Shown here one piece after another: positions 18,982 through 27,545 of a DNA stretch of 35,656 bases. The notes under the pieces were generated by a model that searched no databases, had not been told where the DNA came from, and saw only the letters and a list, made by a program, of their open reading frames with translations. The position numbers were made by a program, and so were the translations under genes. Every line of letters begins with the position of its first letter. The first letter of the stretch is position 1. Origin of the DNA: Burkholderiaceae bacterium (GTDB lineage: Bacteria; Pseudomonadota; Gammaproteobacteria; Burkholderiales; Burkholderiaceae_C); contig JAIESZ010000354.1 of the NCBI GenBank assembly GCA_019745615.1, positions 1-35,656 on the forward strand. The letters run 5' to 3'.

Positions 18982-21024
18982 ATGACTTTAGCGCCTGCTG
19001 CTCGTGTGCGACGCTGCCTGCGTGCAGCGCTGGCGCACGATACGGCAGTGCTTTATGTGGTGGGCCTCGTGCTCACCTTGCTATTGGCCGTGCTGTCGTT
19101 GTGGCAGCCTTTGGCCCTGCGCAAGGCTGATCTGGCCCTGTACGATCTGATGCTGGCAGCGCGTGCCCAACCACCCCAATCCGATGCCGTGGTGTTGGTG
19201 GGTGTGGATGAAGACAGCCTGGCCGCCTTTGGCCAGTGGCCTTGGCCGCGTTACCGGCTGGCCTTGTTGGTGGAGCAGTTGCAGCGCCTAGGGGCTACCG
19301 TAGTGGCCTTGGACGTGCTGATGCCGGAGCCTGACCGCAGCTCGCCTGATGTGATTGCCCGTGAGCGCCAGCGTGATCTGCAAGGGCTGCCGCCCCTTGC
19401 CGACCCCCTTAATGCCGATAGCAACTCGCAGCGCTTGGCCCAAGCGATGCGCAGTGTGCCTACGGTGCTGGGTTCTTATCTGCAATTTGGGCCTATCGGC
19501 CAAACCTCTATGGCCCCCTCTGGCCAGTCCATGCCGTTGCCCGCTGGCGTGGTGCTATCGCACAACGTGCAGGGGGTTTTGTCTTGGCCGCAACCGCATG
19601 GCACCATGCGCAGCCTGCCACTGCTGACCCAAGCCGCTGCCGCCGAAGGCTTCACCAATGCCTTGCAGGATGTGGATGGCAAATTGCGCCGCGTGCCGCT
19701 GTTGCTGCCTCGGCCCGATGGCAGCGGCTACCAGCCCTCACTGGCCCTCGCGGCCTTGTTGCTGTCGTCCACAGCGCGCCAGTTGCATCTGGAGGCCAGC
19801 TCTGCCGAGGCGCAACTCAGCTGGAATGGGCGGCAGATTCCCCTCGACCGGGGGGGCAATCTGATACTCGATTGGCGCAGCCAGCCCCCGGCCTATGTCT
19901 CAGCGCGGGCGGTATTGCAAGGCACGGTGGCCCCAGAAAGCCTGCGCGGCAAGATCGTGCTGGTAGGCACTTGGGCGCTGGGCTTGGGCGATTTGCACCT
20001 GCCGCCTTCGGGGGCAGCGGTGCCTGGGCTGATGTTCCATGCCACAGTGATTGATAACCTGCTGACGGGTCACTTGATTGCCCGGCCTGCTTGGGCTTTG
20101 GGGGTCGAGTTGCTGGCCCTGTTGTTGGCCGGGGCGCTGTGTACTTGGTGGTTGGCCCGTGCAGGGGTGCTAGGCTCGGTGCTGCTGGTGTTGTTGGGTA
20201 CCAGCGGCGTTTACGCGGGTGCCCAAGCGCTGTTGGTGCAGCAAGGCTTGCATTTGTCACCGCTGCTGCCCATGCTGGCGCTGGTGCTCATCAGCCTGTT
20301 TTTGAATCTGCTCAAGTATGGCGTAGCAGCGCACAAGCTGCGTTTGCGCACCCGTGACCTGATGGAGGCGCAAGACGAGATCATCATCAGCCTGTCGGTG
20401 CTGGCCGAGGCGCGTGATAAAGAAACCGGCGGCCACATTTTGCGCACCCAGCGCTACGTCAAGGTGTTGGCACGCGAGCTGGCTACCACGCCCGGTTACC
20501 GGCACCTGATGCCGTCGGATATTGAGTTGCTCACCAAATCTGCCCCGCTGCACGATATTGGCAAGGTGGGCATCCCCGACAGCATCCTAAAAAAACCGGG
20601 CAAGCTCACGCCCGAAGAGTTTGCCATCATGCAAACGCACCCCTTGATTGGGGCGCGGGCGTTGGAGCGCATCATGGCGGGCAGTGGCCGCCCAGACAAG
20701 CAAAGTTTTCTGAACTACGCCCGTGAGATGGTCGAAGCCCACCATGAGCGCTGGGACGGTACGGGCTATCCGCACGGCTTGGTGGGGCGGGCGATTCCGC
20801 TGGCTGGGCGCTTGATGGCCTTGGCCGATGTGTACGATGCGCTGGTCAGCCGCCGGGTTTACAAAGAAGGTTTTGCGCACGCGCAGGTGCGTCAGATGAT
20901 CACTGAGCAGTCGGGCCGCCAGTTTGACCCCGATGTGGTAGCGGCCTTTGTGGCCCAAGAGGATGAGTTTGTGCGCATTGCCCACGAGTTGGCCGACCCA
21001 CCCGAAGAACAGGCTGCGGCCTAA
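18982..21024 (+). CDS. CHASE2-HD-GYP membrane sensor, predicted c-di-GMP phosphodiesterase
   Basis: A 680-residue receptor. TM1 (AVLYVVGLVLTLLLAVLSLW, about 24-43) is followed by a CHASE2 periplasmic domain to about 340 (SDAVVLVGVDEDSLAAFGQW and LRGKIVLVGTWALGLGDLHL are characteristic), then three TM helices between about 365 and 445. The cytoplasmic part is HD-GYP: His485 (GGHILRTQRYVKVLA), HD at 524-525 (APLHDIGKVGIPDSILKKPG), HHERWDGTGYP with GYP at 595-597, and LADVYDALVSRRVYK. All metal-binding residues are visible, so c-di-GMP hydrolysis is expected. CHASE2 is more often fused to adenylate cyclases or kinases. Its stop overlaps the convergent LysR gene by four bases. Confidence 0.94.
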   Translation: MTLAPAARVRRCLRAALAHDTAVLYVVGLVLTLLLAVLSLWQPLALRKADLALYDLMLAARAQPPQSDAVVLVGVDEDSLAAFGQWPWPRYRLALLVEQLQRLGATVVALDVLMPEPDRSSPDVIARERQRDLQGLPPLADPLNADSNSQRLAQAMRSVPTVLGSYLQFGPIGQTSMAPSGQSMPLPAGVVLSHNVQGVLSWPQPHGTMRSLPLLTQAAAAEGFTNALQDVDGKLRRVPLLLPRPDGSGYQPSLALAALLLSSTARQLHLEASSAEAQLSWNGRQIPLDRGGNLILDWRSQPPAYVSARAVLQGTVAPESLRGKIVLVGTWALGLGDLHLPPSGAAVPGLMFHATVIDNLLTGHLIARPAWALGVELLALLLAGALCTWWLARAGVLGSVLLVLLGTSGVYAGAQALLVQQGLHLSPLLPMLALVLISLFLNLLKYGVAAHKLRLRTRDLMEAQDEIIISLSVLAEARDKETGGHILRTQRYVKVLARELATTPGYRHLMPSDIELLTKSAPLHDIGKVGIPDSILKKPGKLTPEEFAIMQTHPLIGARALERIMAGSGRPDKQSFLNYAREMVEAHHERWDGTGYPHGLVGRAIPLAGRLMALADVYDALVSRRVYKEGFAHAQVRQMITEQSGRQFDPDVVAAFVAQEDEFVRIAHELADPPEEQAAA

Positions 21025-21962
21025 ACCCCAGCCGCTGTAGCCTGTGCAGCCGCAGCCCCCAGCCACGCACTAAAGGTGGCCAGCACTGCAGACGGTGCTT
21101 GCGCAGGGTGAATCAGATAGTAGGCCCGCTCGCCGCGCAGCGGCTGGGCGCAGGCCACCACCAGTTCACCACGGGCCAGTTCGGCCTCAATCAGCAGCGG
21201 TGGCATCAAGGCCACACCGAGGCCATGCGTGGCCGCCATCGCCAGCATCGAGAACAGCTCGTAGCGTGGCCCATCCAAGGCATGGGGGGCCTCTACCTCC
21301 ATCGCTTCAAACCACTGACGCCAGCCATAGGGGCGGGTGCTTTGTTGCAGCAGCGGCAACTGCGCCAAGGCTTGCGCGGCCACGGGCTGGTAAGCACGCC
21401 CTAGGCCACGCTGCGCGGCAGCCTCTAACAGGCGTGGGCTGCACACCGGCACCACATCTTCGTGCAGCAGCAATTGCGCTTGGGTGCCCGGCCATTGCAT
21501 CACCTGCTCAGGGGTGCCCGCGTAGAGCGCAGCATCGAACCCGGTGTCGGCAAACAAAAAGGGCCGGGTGCGGGTGTCGATATGCACCACGATGTCGGGG
21601 TGCTGGGCGGCCAGTTGCGGCAGGCGCGGAATCAGCCAACGGGTGGCAAAGGTGGGCACCGCTGCGAGGGACAGGGCACCGCCGTGGCCTTGGTGCGCCA
21701 TCATCTCCAAGGTGTCGCGCTCTAGCGCTTGCAAGCGTTGGCCGACTTGGCGGGCGTAATGGCTGCCTGCGGGGGTCAGGGCAACGCCGTGGCGCGTGCG
21801 CCGAAACAGCGCCACGCCCAAAAAGCCTTCCAGCGCCAAAATTTGCCGCGATACCGCGCTTTGCGTCAAGGCCAGCTCTTGCGCGGCGCGGGTATAGCTT
21901 TCGTGGCGGGCGGCGGCCTCAAAACAGGCCAGAGCTTGGGTAGAGGGCAGGGTGCGGCGCAT
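21021..21962 (-). CDS. LysR-family transcriptional regulator, likely of the gcdH unit
   Basis: A 313-residue LysR protein. The ATG at 21960-21962 gives MRRTLPSTQALACFEAAARH; upstream in-frame codons exist but would cover most of the divergent promoter. The winged HTH includes SYTRAAQELALTQSAVSRQI and FLGVALFRRTRHGVALTPAG, close to GcvA-type members. The rest is the periplasmic-binding-like effector domain (LSLAAVPTFATRWLIPRLP). It is divergent from glutaryl-CoA dehydrogenase, the usual arrangement for a regulator of its neighbour, with glutarate or glutaryl-CoA a plausible inducer (inference). Confidence 0.94.
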   Translation of the reverse strand: MRRTLPSTQALACFEAAARHESYTRAAQELALTQSAVSRQILALEGFLGVALFRRTRHGVALTPAGSHYARQVGQRLQALERDTLEMMAHQGHGGALSLAAVPTFATRWLIPRLPQLAAQHPDIVVHIDTRTRPFLFADTGFDAALYAGTPEQVMQWPGTQAQLLLHEDVVPVCSPRLLEAAAQRGLGRAYQPVAAQALAQLPLLQQSTRPYGWRQWFEAMEVEAPHALDGPRYELFSMLAMAATHGLGVALMPPLLIEAELARGELVVACAQPLRGERAYYLIHPAQAPSAVLATFSAWLGAAAAQATAAGV

Positions 21963-22098
21963 GGTTAAAGATGATAAAAACGCATAACTGGATGCTGCAT
22001 TTTCGTTTGCGTAGAAGCTATTTGTACAGATAGGATGCAGCACTTGCCCATCATTCATGCTAAATGGGCACATCAAACTTTACTTTTCAGGAGACAAC
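21963..22098. promoter_or_regulatory. Divergent lysR-gcdH promoter region with two inverted repeats
   Basis: This 136-base region between lysR and gcdH is A/T-rich. It holds an inverted repeat TGCTGCAT (21993-22000) / ATGCAGCA (22035-22042) separated by 34 bases, and a second one TGCCCAT (22045-22051) / ATGGGCA (22064-22070) with a 12-base loop. The first pair has the geometry of two LysR half-sites; the second could be an operator or a leader hairpin. AGGAGA at 22089-22094 is the ribosome site of gcdH. No confident -35/-10 pair was picked. Confidence 0.5.
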
Positions 22099-23295
22099 AT
22101 GGCCAGCCACAGCTTTCAATGGAACGACCCCTTCTTGCTCGATCAGCAATTGACCGATGAAGAGCGCATGGTGCGCGATGCCGCCGCCGCTTACTGCCAA
22201 GACAAGTTGGCCCCGCGCGTGCTCGAAGCCTTCCGCCACGAAAAGATGGACACCAGCATCTTCCGCGAGATGGGCGAATTGGGCTTGCTCGGCCCCACCA
22301 TCCCGGAGCAATACGGCGGCCCCGGCCTTAACTATGTCAGCTATGGCCTGATTGCCCGCGAGATTGAGCGCGTCGATTCGGGCTACCGCTCGATGGCCAG
22401 CGTGCAAAGCTCTTTGGTGATGGTGCCGATCCACGAATTTGGCACCGAGGCGCAAAAGCAAAAATACCTACCCAAGCTGGCCAGCGGCGAGTACATCGGC
22501 TGCTTTGGCCTGACCGAGCCAGACCACGGCTCTGACCCCAACAGCATGGTCACGCGCGCGCAAAAGGTGGCTGGTGGCTACCAGCTCACCGGGGCCAAAA
22601 TGTGGATCACCAACAGCCCGGTGGCCGATGTGTTTGTGGTTTGGGCCAAAGAAGTGTCTGAAGGCGGTGCTGTCGGCCCGATTCGCGGCTTTATCTTAGA
22701 AAAGGGCTGGAAGGGCTTGTCGGCCCCGGCCATCCACGGCAAGGTGGGCCTGCGCGCCTCTGTCACTGGTGAAATCGTTATGGACAACGTGTTCGTGCCC
22801 GAAGAAAACGCCTTTCCTGAAGTGCGCGGCCTCAAAGGCCCATTCACTTGCCTCAATAGCGCCCGCTTTGGCATTGCTTGGGGTGCGCTGGGGGCGGCAG
22901 AATTTTGCTGGCATATGTCGCGCCAGTACACGATGGATCGCAAGCAGTTTGGTCGCCCCTTGGCCGCCAACCAGCTCATCCAGAAAAAGCTGGCCGATAT
23001 GCAAACTGAAATCACCCTCGGCTTGCAAGCCTGTCTGCGTGTGGGCCGCATGAAGGATGAGCACCAAAACGTGGTCGAGATCACCTCGCTCATCAAGCGC
23101 AATAGCTGCGGCAAGGCGCTGGACATTGCCCGCTTGGCCCGCGACATGATGGGCGGCAACGGCATCAGTGATGAGTTTGGCGTAGCCCGCCATTTGGTCA
23201 ATTTGGAAGTGGTGAACACCTACGAAGGCACCCACGACATCCATGCCCTGATTTTGGGCCGTGCGCAAACCGGCATCCCTGCCTTTGCCAACTAA
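22099..23295 (+). CDS. gcdH: Glutaryl-CoA dehydrogenase (decarboxylating acyl-CoA dehydrogenase)
   Basis: This FAD enzyme oxidises and decarboxylates glutaryl-CoA to crotonyl-CoA in lysine, tryptophan, glutarate or aromatic degradation. The 398-residue protein starts at the ATG behind AGGAGA and opens [20 protein letters not shown] as GCDH proteins do. FAD/substrate motifs are [17 protein letters not shown] and [16 protein letters not shown]. The catalytic base Glu376 lies in [20 protein letters not shown], the GCDH version of the acyl-CoA dehydrogenase C-terminus. The adjacent CaiB-type transferase, which could activate glutarate, supports this. Electrons would go to ETF, whose genes are not in the window. 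Confidence 0.93.
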   Translation: MASHSFQWNDPFLLDQQLTDEERMVRDAAAAYCQDKLAPRVLEAFRHEKMDTSIFREMGELGLLGPTIPEQYGGPGLNYVSYGLIAREIERVDSGYRSMASVQSSLVMVPIHEFGTEAQKQKYLPKLASGEYIGCFGLTEPDHGSDPNSMVTRAQKVAGGYQLTGAKMWITNSPVADVFVVWAKEVSEGGAVGPIRGFILEKGWKGLSAPAIHGKVGLRASVTGEIVMDNVFVPEENAFPEVRGLKGPFTCLNSARFGIAWGALGAAEFCWHMSRQYTMDRKQFGRPLAANQLIQKKLADMQTEITLGLQACLRVGRMKDEHQNVVEITSLIKRNSCGKALDIARLARDMMGGNGISDEFGVARHLVNLEVVNTYEGTHDIHALILGRAQTGIPAFAN

Positions 23296-23312
23296 AAGCG
23301 TGTAGCGTCGCC

Positions 23313-24578
23313 ATGAACCCTTCCCTTCCCCCCTCCACGCCTGCCGGTGCTCTGGCGGGCTTGAAAGTGCTTGATTTGTCGCGGGTGCTGGCTGGGCCGT
23401 GGTGTACGCAAATGCTGGCCGATTTGGGCGCTGACGTGGTCAAGGTGGAGCGCCCCGGTGTGGGCGATGACACCCGCCACTGGGGGCCGCCCTTTCTCAA
23501 GGATGCCCACGGCAACGATACCGATCAAGCCAGCTACTTTACCGCTTGCAACCGCAACAAGCGCTCGGTCACCATCGACATGGCGACCGAAGACGGCCAG
23601 CAACTCATCCGCCAGATGGCCTTGCAGGCCGATGTGCTGGTAGAAAACTTCAAGGTGGGTGGGCTGGCCCGTTATGGGTTGGATTACGCCAGCCTTAGCG
23701 CCCTGAACCCGCGCCTGATTTATTGCTCGGTCACGGGGTTTGGTCAAGACGGCCCCTATGCCGAACGCGCCGGTTACGACCTGATGGTGCAAGCCATGAC
23801 CGGCATGATGAGCATCACAGGCCGCGCCGATGGCGAACCCGGCGGTGGCCCACTGCGTGTGGGTGTGGCGCTGATTGACCTATTTACCGGCGTGTATGCC
23901 AGCAATGCCATTTTGGCGGCCTTGCAAGCGCGCCACCAATCAGGCCGGGGCCAGCATATCGACATGGCCTTGCTGGATGTGGGCATGGCTATTTTGGCCA
24001 ACCAAGCAGCGGGCTTTTTAGCCACCGGCCAAGCACCGGCCCGCCAAGGCAACAGCCATCCCAGCTTGGCACCGTACCAAGACTTTCCCACCCAAGATGG
24101 CTCTATGCTGCTGGCGATTGGCAATGACGGCCAGTTTGCCCGTTTTTGCGCCGCTGCCGGTCAGCCACAGTGGGCGCAAGACCCGCGTTTTGCCAGCAAC
24201 ACCCTGCGCGTGCAGCACCGGGCCGACCTGATCCCCGCGCTGCAAGCCGTGACCCGCACCCGCACCACCGCGCAATGGATTGCCCTGCTCGAAGACAAAG
24301 CCGTGCCTTGCGGCCCCATCAACACCATTGCCGAGGCCTTTGACGATGCACAGGTGCAAGCCCGTGGCTTGCGGGTAGAGCTGCCCCGTGCAGCGGGTGA
24401 TGGCATTGAGCGCATTGCCGGCGTTGCCAGCCCGCTGCGGCTGTCGGCCAACCCGCCCGTGCTGCGCTATGCGCCCCCGGCCTTGGGGCAGCACACCGAT
24501 CAGGTGTTGCAGGAGCTGGGCATAGAGGAAGCCGAGCGGGAGCGCTTGCGCGCTAGCGGGGCTATTGGACGCAGCTAA
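23313..24578 (+). CDS. CaiB/BaiF family CoA-transferase (probable glutarate CoA-transferase)
   Basis: A family III CoA-transferase of 421 residues, 17 bases after gcdH. Motifs: LAGLKVLDLSRVLAGPWCTQ, LADLGADVVKVERPGVGDDT, RNKRSVTIDMATEDGQQLI, VLVENFKVGGLARYGLDYAS, YCSVTGFGQDGPYAERAGYD with the catalytic Asp at 156, and the GGGPLRVGVALIDLFTGVYA stretch. Family III enzymes move CoA between carboxylic acids through an aspartyl-CoA intermediate. Next to gcdH the likely acceptor is glutarate with succinyl-CoA as donor, as in the human SUGCT enzyme, but the specificity is inferred from context only. Confidence 0.92.
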   Translation: MNPSLPPSTPAGALAGLKVLDLSRVLAGPWCTQMLADLGADVVKVERPGVGDDTRHWGPPFLKDAHGNDTDQASYFTACNRNKRSVTIDMATEDGQQLIRQMALQADVLVENFKVGGLARYGLDYASLSALNPRLIYCSVTGFGQDGPYAERAGYDLMVQAMTGMMSITGRADGEPGGGPLRVGVALIDLFTGVYASNAILAALQARHQSGRGQHIDMALLDVGMAILANQAAGFLATGQAPARQGNSHPSLAPYQDFPTQDGSMLLAIGNDGQFARFCAAAGQPQWAQDPRFASNTLRVQHRADLIPALQAVTRTRTTAQWIALLEDKAVPCGPINTIAEAFDDAQVQARGLRVELPRAAGDGIERIAGVASPLRLSANPPVLRYAPPALGQHTDQVLQELGIEEAERERLRASGAIGRS

Positions 24579-24601
24579 GGCTGCCTGCCCCACACACACG
24601 A

Positions 24602-24607
24602 TACAAT
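24602..24607 (+). promoter_or_regulatory. Possible -10 element ahead of the cobalamin riboswitch
   Basis: TACAAT lies about five bases before the riboswitch P1 stem, so a transcript starting six to eight bases downstream would begin at the 5' edge of the aptamer. No clear -35 at 17 bases was seen. The call rests on position. Confidence 0.4.
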
Positions 24608-24611
24608 CAAA

Positions 24612-24798
24612 TTTCGGGTGCGTGAACTCTCCAGTCAAAGAGAACACGTTAAACGGGAAGCCGGTGACGCTGCACATTGCAGCCATTCCGGCGCAGCCCC
24701 CGCTGCTGTAAGCCAGACGACTCCGCTCATGCCACTGTGTGATTGAACATGGGAAGGCGCGGACAAGAATGATGGCGAGCCAGAAGACCGGCCCGAAA
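24612..24798 (+). ncRNA. Cobalamin (adenosylcobalamin-type) riboswitch
   Basis: An RNA aptamer that binds a B12 form and lowers expression of the downstream genes. The ends form a perfect P1 stem, TTTCGGG (24612-24618) with CCCGAAA (24792-24798). Inside are the conserved segments AACGGGAAGCCGGTG (about 24652-24666), CCCCCGCTGCTGTAAGCC (around 24696-24714), GCCACTGT (24731-24738), GGGAAGGCG (24751-24759) and the B12 box GAGCCAGAAGACCGGCC near 24777-24793. All sit in the usual order and spacing. It controls cbiM and the whole cbi/cob operon, fitting feedback by the pathway end product. Confidence 0.95.
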
Positions 24799-24816
24799 AA
24801 ATGTCAGCACCATTCC

Positions 24817-24852
24817 CCGGGGTGACGGGAAAACTGCCTGCAATCGCCCCGG
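24817..24852 (+). promoter_or_regulatory. Stem-loop in the riboswitch expression platform
   Basis: CCGGGGTGA (24817-24825) pairs with TCGCCCCGG (24844-24852) through nine pairs including one G-U, around an 18-base loop. It follows the aptamer by 18 bases. No uninterrupted U-run comes directly after it, only CTTTGCC and later TTTGCTTTT, so it is not a clear intrinsic terminator. It may be one state of the switch. Confidence 0.5.
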
Positions 24853-24907
24853 CTTTGCCTTGGCTGCTTGTTTGCTTTTGTCTCCCCCGCATGGTGTTCT
24901 TATGAAC

Positions 24908-24930
24908 CATTCGACGGGAGGATTCGAATG
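24908..24930 (+). promoter_or_regulatory. Hairpin enclosing the cbiM ribosome site and start codon
   Basis: CATTCG (24908-24913) is perfectly complementary to CGAATG (24925-24930), which contains the cbiM ATG. The 11-base loop carries the Shine-Dalgarno GGGAGG (24916-24921). A stem of this kind could hide the start codon and give translational control by the riboswitch. Confidence 0.55.
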
Positions 24931-25605
24931 CACATCATGGAAGGCTTTCTTCCACTGGAGCACGCGCTGGGCTGGTCTATGGCCTCTGCGCCTTTCTTGG
25001 CCTATGGCTTGTACGCCATGCGCCGCGATATTCGCCAGCACCCTGAACAACGGATGTTGTTGGGCGTGGCGGCAGCTTTCAGTTTTTTACTCTCGGCGCT
25101 CAAGTTGCCCTCGGTCACGGGCAGTTGCTCTCACCCTACCGGCGTGGGTTTGGGTGCGCTGCTGTTTGGCCCTGTGGTGATGGTACCGATGGCTTTTGTC
25201 GTCTTGCTGTTCCAAGCTCTGCTGCTGGCGCATGGCGGCTTGACCACGCTGGGGGCCAATCTGTTTGCGATGGGCATCGTCGGGCCGTTTTGCGCTTATG
25301 CGGTGTTTCGGCTAGCCAAGGCATTGGGTTTGCCCTTGGTGGCGGGGGTGTTCTTGGCCGCCTGTTTGGGCGATTTGGCTACCTACCTCATGACCTCAGT
25401 GCAGTTGGCTTGGGCCTTTCCCGATCCAGTGGGCGGATTTGTGGGTTCTTTGACCAAGTTTGGCGGGATTTTTGCCCTGACCCAAATCCCTTTAGCGATC
25501 AGTGAAGGTTTGCTCACCGTGCTGGTGATGAATGCCTTGCAGCGCTTTAACCAAGAGGAGATGCGCGGTATGCACCTGCTCCAACCCGCTAAGGCACGCG
25601 CATGA
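24928..25605 (+). CDS. cbiM: ECF cobalt transporter substrate-specific subunit CbiM
   Basis: The metal-binding membrane component of the CbiMNQO cobalt importer, 225 residues. The protein begins [13 protein letters not shown]; the N-terminal Met-His is part of the metal site in CbiM/NikM, which fixes the start at 24928 behind GGGAGG. Multiple TM helices follow (YGLYAMRRD loop, [20 protein letters not shown] with the conserved His, [20 protein letters not shown], then [19 protein letters not shown]). The first gene of the operon, it lies directly after the B12 riboswitch and overlaps cbiN by ATGA. Cobalt, not nickel, is inferred from the corrin genes downstream. Confidence 0.97.
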   Translation: MHIMEGFLPLEHALGWSMASAPFLAYGLYAMRRDIRQHPEQRMLLGVAAAFSFLLSALKLPSVTGSCSHPTGVGLGALLFGPVVMVPMAFVVLLFQALLLAHGGLTTLGANLFAMGIVGPFCAYAVFRLAKALGLPLVAGVFLAACLGDLATYLMTSVQLAWAFPDPVGGFVGSLTKFGGIFALTQIPLAISEGLLTVLVMNALQRFNQEEMRGMHLLQPAKARA

Positions 25606-25940
25606 AAAAGTCTAACTGGCTGCTCGCGGCGGCGGTGCTGTTGCTGACCGTCTTTCCGCTGTGGTGGGTGGCCGAGCCTGCCCAAGGCACTGAGGCTTTT
25701 GGTGGTGCCGATGCCCAAGCACAAAACCTGATCCAAACCATTGCACCGCACTACCAAGCGTGGTTTAAGCCGTTGATGGAGCCTGCCAGTGGCGAAATTG
25801 CCTCGCTGTTGTTTGCCTTGCAGGCCGCTTTAGGCGCTGGGGTGATTGGGTACTGGCTGGGGGCCTCCATCACGCGGGAGAAGCTGCGCCAAGCCCAAGC
25901 TGATGCACCGTCTACACAGGCTACTGGCCGTGTGGATTGA
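25602..25940 (+). CDS. cbiN: Cobalt transporter accessory subunit CbiN
   Basis: A small 112-residue protein with two TM helices, one near the N-terminus ([20 protein letters not shown]) and one near the C-terminus ([20 protein letters not shown]), joined by a periplasmic loop containing [20 protein letters not shown]. This matches CbiN, which inserts into CbiM and helps load the metal. The start overlaps the cbiM stop (ATGA), and its end overlaps the cbiQ start by 38 bases, so all four transporter genes are coupled. The C-terminal tail after the second TM is longer than needed. Confidence 0.93.
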   Translation: MKKSNWLLAAAVLLLTVFPLWWVAEPAQGTEAFGGADAQAQNLIQTIAPHYQAWFKPLMEPASGEIASLLFALQAALGAGVIGYWLGASITREKLRQAQADAPSTQATGRVD

Positions 25941-26673
25941 ACGAGCGGCCTACCACAACCACTGGAGCCATGTCACCCCCCGCGCCAAGGCGATTTTTGC
26001 CTTGGCCACGCTGGTAGCTGCCTATGTGGCACGAACGCCTAGCGCTGCACTGGGCGTGGCCTTGGTGGGTGTGCTGGTGGTGTGGCGCGGGGCAGGTGTG
26101 CCGTTGCGCTGGTACCTGCGTGTAGCGGCGGGGCCACTGGGGTTTTTGCTGTTGTCGGGGGCTTCGCTGCTGGTGTCGGTGGCCTGGGAGCCGGGGGGGA
26201 CGCTGGCTTGGCGTATTGCGCCCCATGCGCTGTCGGAGGTGGCGATGGTGACGGCCCGGTCGGTAGCAGCCTTATCGGCACTGTTGACGCTGGTGCTGAC
26301 CACGCCATTGGCACATCTGATGGCGCTCCTGCGCCAGCTCAGGTTGCCAGAAATTCTGCTTGATCTGATGGTGCTGTGCTATCGGCTGATTTTTGTTTTC
26401 TCTGAATCGTGCCACGACACACTAGCCGCCCAAACGGCCCGGCTGGGGTTTAGCAGCTATGGGCGCTCTATGCGTTCGCTGGGGCTGCTGGTGGGCAGTT
26501 TGGCGGCACAGGTGGCGCTGCGAGCGCGGGGTTTGCAGTGGGCCGCTGATGCCCGCTGTAGTGATGGCAGTTTGCGCTTTCTCACGCCCCATTTTGCCCA
26601 TGTTCGCCGTGACACCGCCATCGGCGTGGTGGCCGGGTTGGGGCTGTTGCTGCTCGCAAGGTACTTGCCATGA
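25903..26673 (+). CDS. cbiQ: ECF transporter transmembrane (T) component CbiQ
   Basis: The coupling subunit that links CbiM to the ATPase, about 256 residues from the ATG at 25903. This start overlaps the cbiN end by 38 bases; a GTG at 25930 would be a shorter option. The N-terminal region [20 protein letters not shown] leads into several TM helices. The two cytoplasmic coupling helices with Ala-Arg signatures are visible: AAQTARLGFSSYGRSMRSLG and VALRARGLQWAADARCSD. It overlaps cbiO by ATGA. Function assigned by family and gene order. Confidence 0.95.
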   Translation: MHRLHRLLAVWIERAAYHNHWSHVTPRAKAIFALATLVAAYVARTPSAALGVALVGVLVVWRGAGVPLRWYLRVAAGPLGFLLLSGASLLVSVAWEPGGTLAWRIAPHALSEVAMVTARSVAALSALLTLVLTTPLAHLMALLRQLRLPEILLDLMVLCYRLIFVFSESCHDTLAAQTARLGFSSYGRSMRSLGLLVGSLAAQVALRARGLQWAADARCSDGSLRFLTPHFAHVRRDTAIGVVAGLGLLLLARYLP

Positions 26674-27545
26674 GTGCCATGTTTGAACTGCAGCAGGTGG
26701 ACTACCGCTATCCCGATGGTCGCCCCGGCCTGCAAGCGTGCTCGATGAGCCTGCGCCGTGCCGGTCGCCATGCCATTTTGGGGCCGAATGGCTCCGGCAA
26801 GACCACCCTGTTGCAACACCTCAACGGCTTGCTGCGCCCGGCGGCAGGCGCTGTCCATGTGGATGGTGCCTTGATGGACTACGGACGGCGCGGTTTGCAG
26901 GCCGTGCGCCAGCAGGTGGGCATGGTGTTTCAGAACCCAGATCGGCAGTTGTTCTCGGCCCATGTCTATGAAGATGTCTCTTTTGGCCCGCTCAATTTAG
27001 GGCTGGACGAGGCCACGGTGCGCCAGCGCGTAGCGCAAGCCCTAGAGGCCGTGGACATGGCCGCCCACGCTGACAGGCCGGTGCATGAACTGAGCTTCGG
27101 CCAGAAAAAACGGGTGTGTATTGCCGGGGTGTTGGCGATGCAGCCCCGTGCCTTGCTGCTCGATGAGCCAATGGCCGGGCTGGATATGCCCATGCAAACT
27201 GAACTGGCTGCGCTGCTCGACCGCCTTCATGCCCAAGGCGTCACGGTGGTGCTGTCTTCGCACGATATGGATTTTGCCTACCGCTGGGCTGACGATATCC
27301 ACCTGATGGCCGCAGGCCGTTGCGTCGGCTCGTTTGCGGCCACGGCGCTGCCACAAAACACCGATGCGCTGGGTGCTGCCGCCCAACCCTTGCCCACTGC
27401 TGTGCGGTTGCACACCGCCCTTGCTGGGCTGGGCTTGTTGCCAGCACACCCGCTCCTGCGCAGTGTCGAGGACGTGCTGGCGGCACTGCCCCCCTCCACC
27501 CCATTGACTGTTGCATCCCCAATTGCAGGAAAGTTGGCCCCATGA
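26670..27545 (+). CDS. cbiO: Cobalt ECF transporter ATP-binding subunit CbiO
   Basis: The ATPase of the cobalt importer, 291 residues. Motifs: Walker A GPNGSGKTTLLQHL, Q-loop GMVFQNPDRQLFSAHVYED, signature LSFGQKKRVCIAGVLA (the SFGQ form usual in CbiO), Walker B ALLLDEPMAGLD, and H-loop VVLSSHDMDFAYRW. The last 60 residues form a C-terminal domain of low conservation. It overlaps cbiQ upstream (ATGA) and cobM downstream (ATGA at 27542), so transporter and biosynthesis genes are one translational chain. Only one ATPase gene is present, so a homodimer is expected. Confidence 0.97.
   Translation: MSAMFELQQVDYRYPDGRPGLQACSMSLRRAGRHAILGPNGSGKTTLLQHLNGLLRPAAGAVHVDGALMDYGRRGLQAVRQQVGMVFQNPDRQLFSAHVYEDVSFGPLNLGLDEATVRQRVAQALEAVDMAAHADRPVHELSFGQKKRVCIAGVLAMQPRALLLDEPMAGLDMPMQTELAALLDRLHAQGVTVVLSSHDMDFAYRWADDIHLMAAGRCVGSFAATALPQNTDALGAAAQPLPTAVRLHTALAGLGLLPAHPLLRSVEDVLAALPPSTPLTVASPIAGKLAP

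Noticed and set aside
24817-24852. Intrinsic terminator after the riboswitch
   Set aside because: The stem is good but lacks a U-run directly behind it, so it was listed only as a stem-loop.
24868-24927. Upstream start for cbiM
   Set aside because: It would hide the Met-His N-terminus needed for metal binding and ignores the GGGAGG site before 24928.
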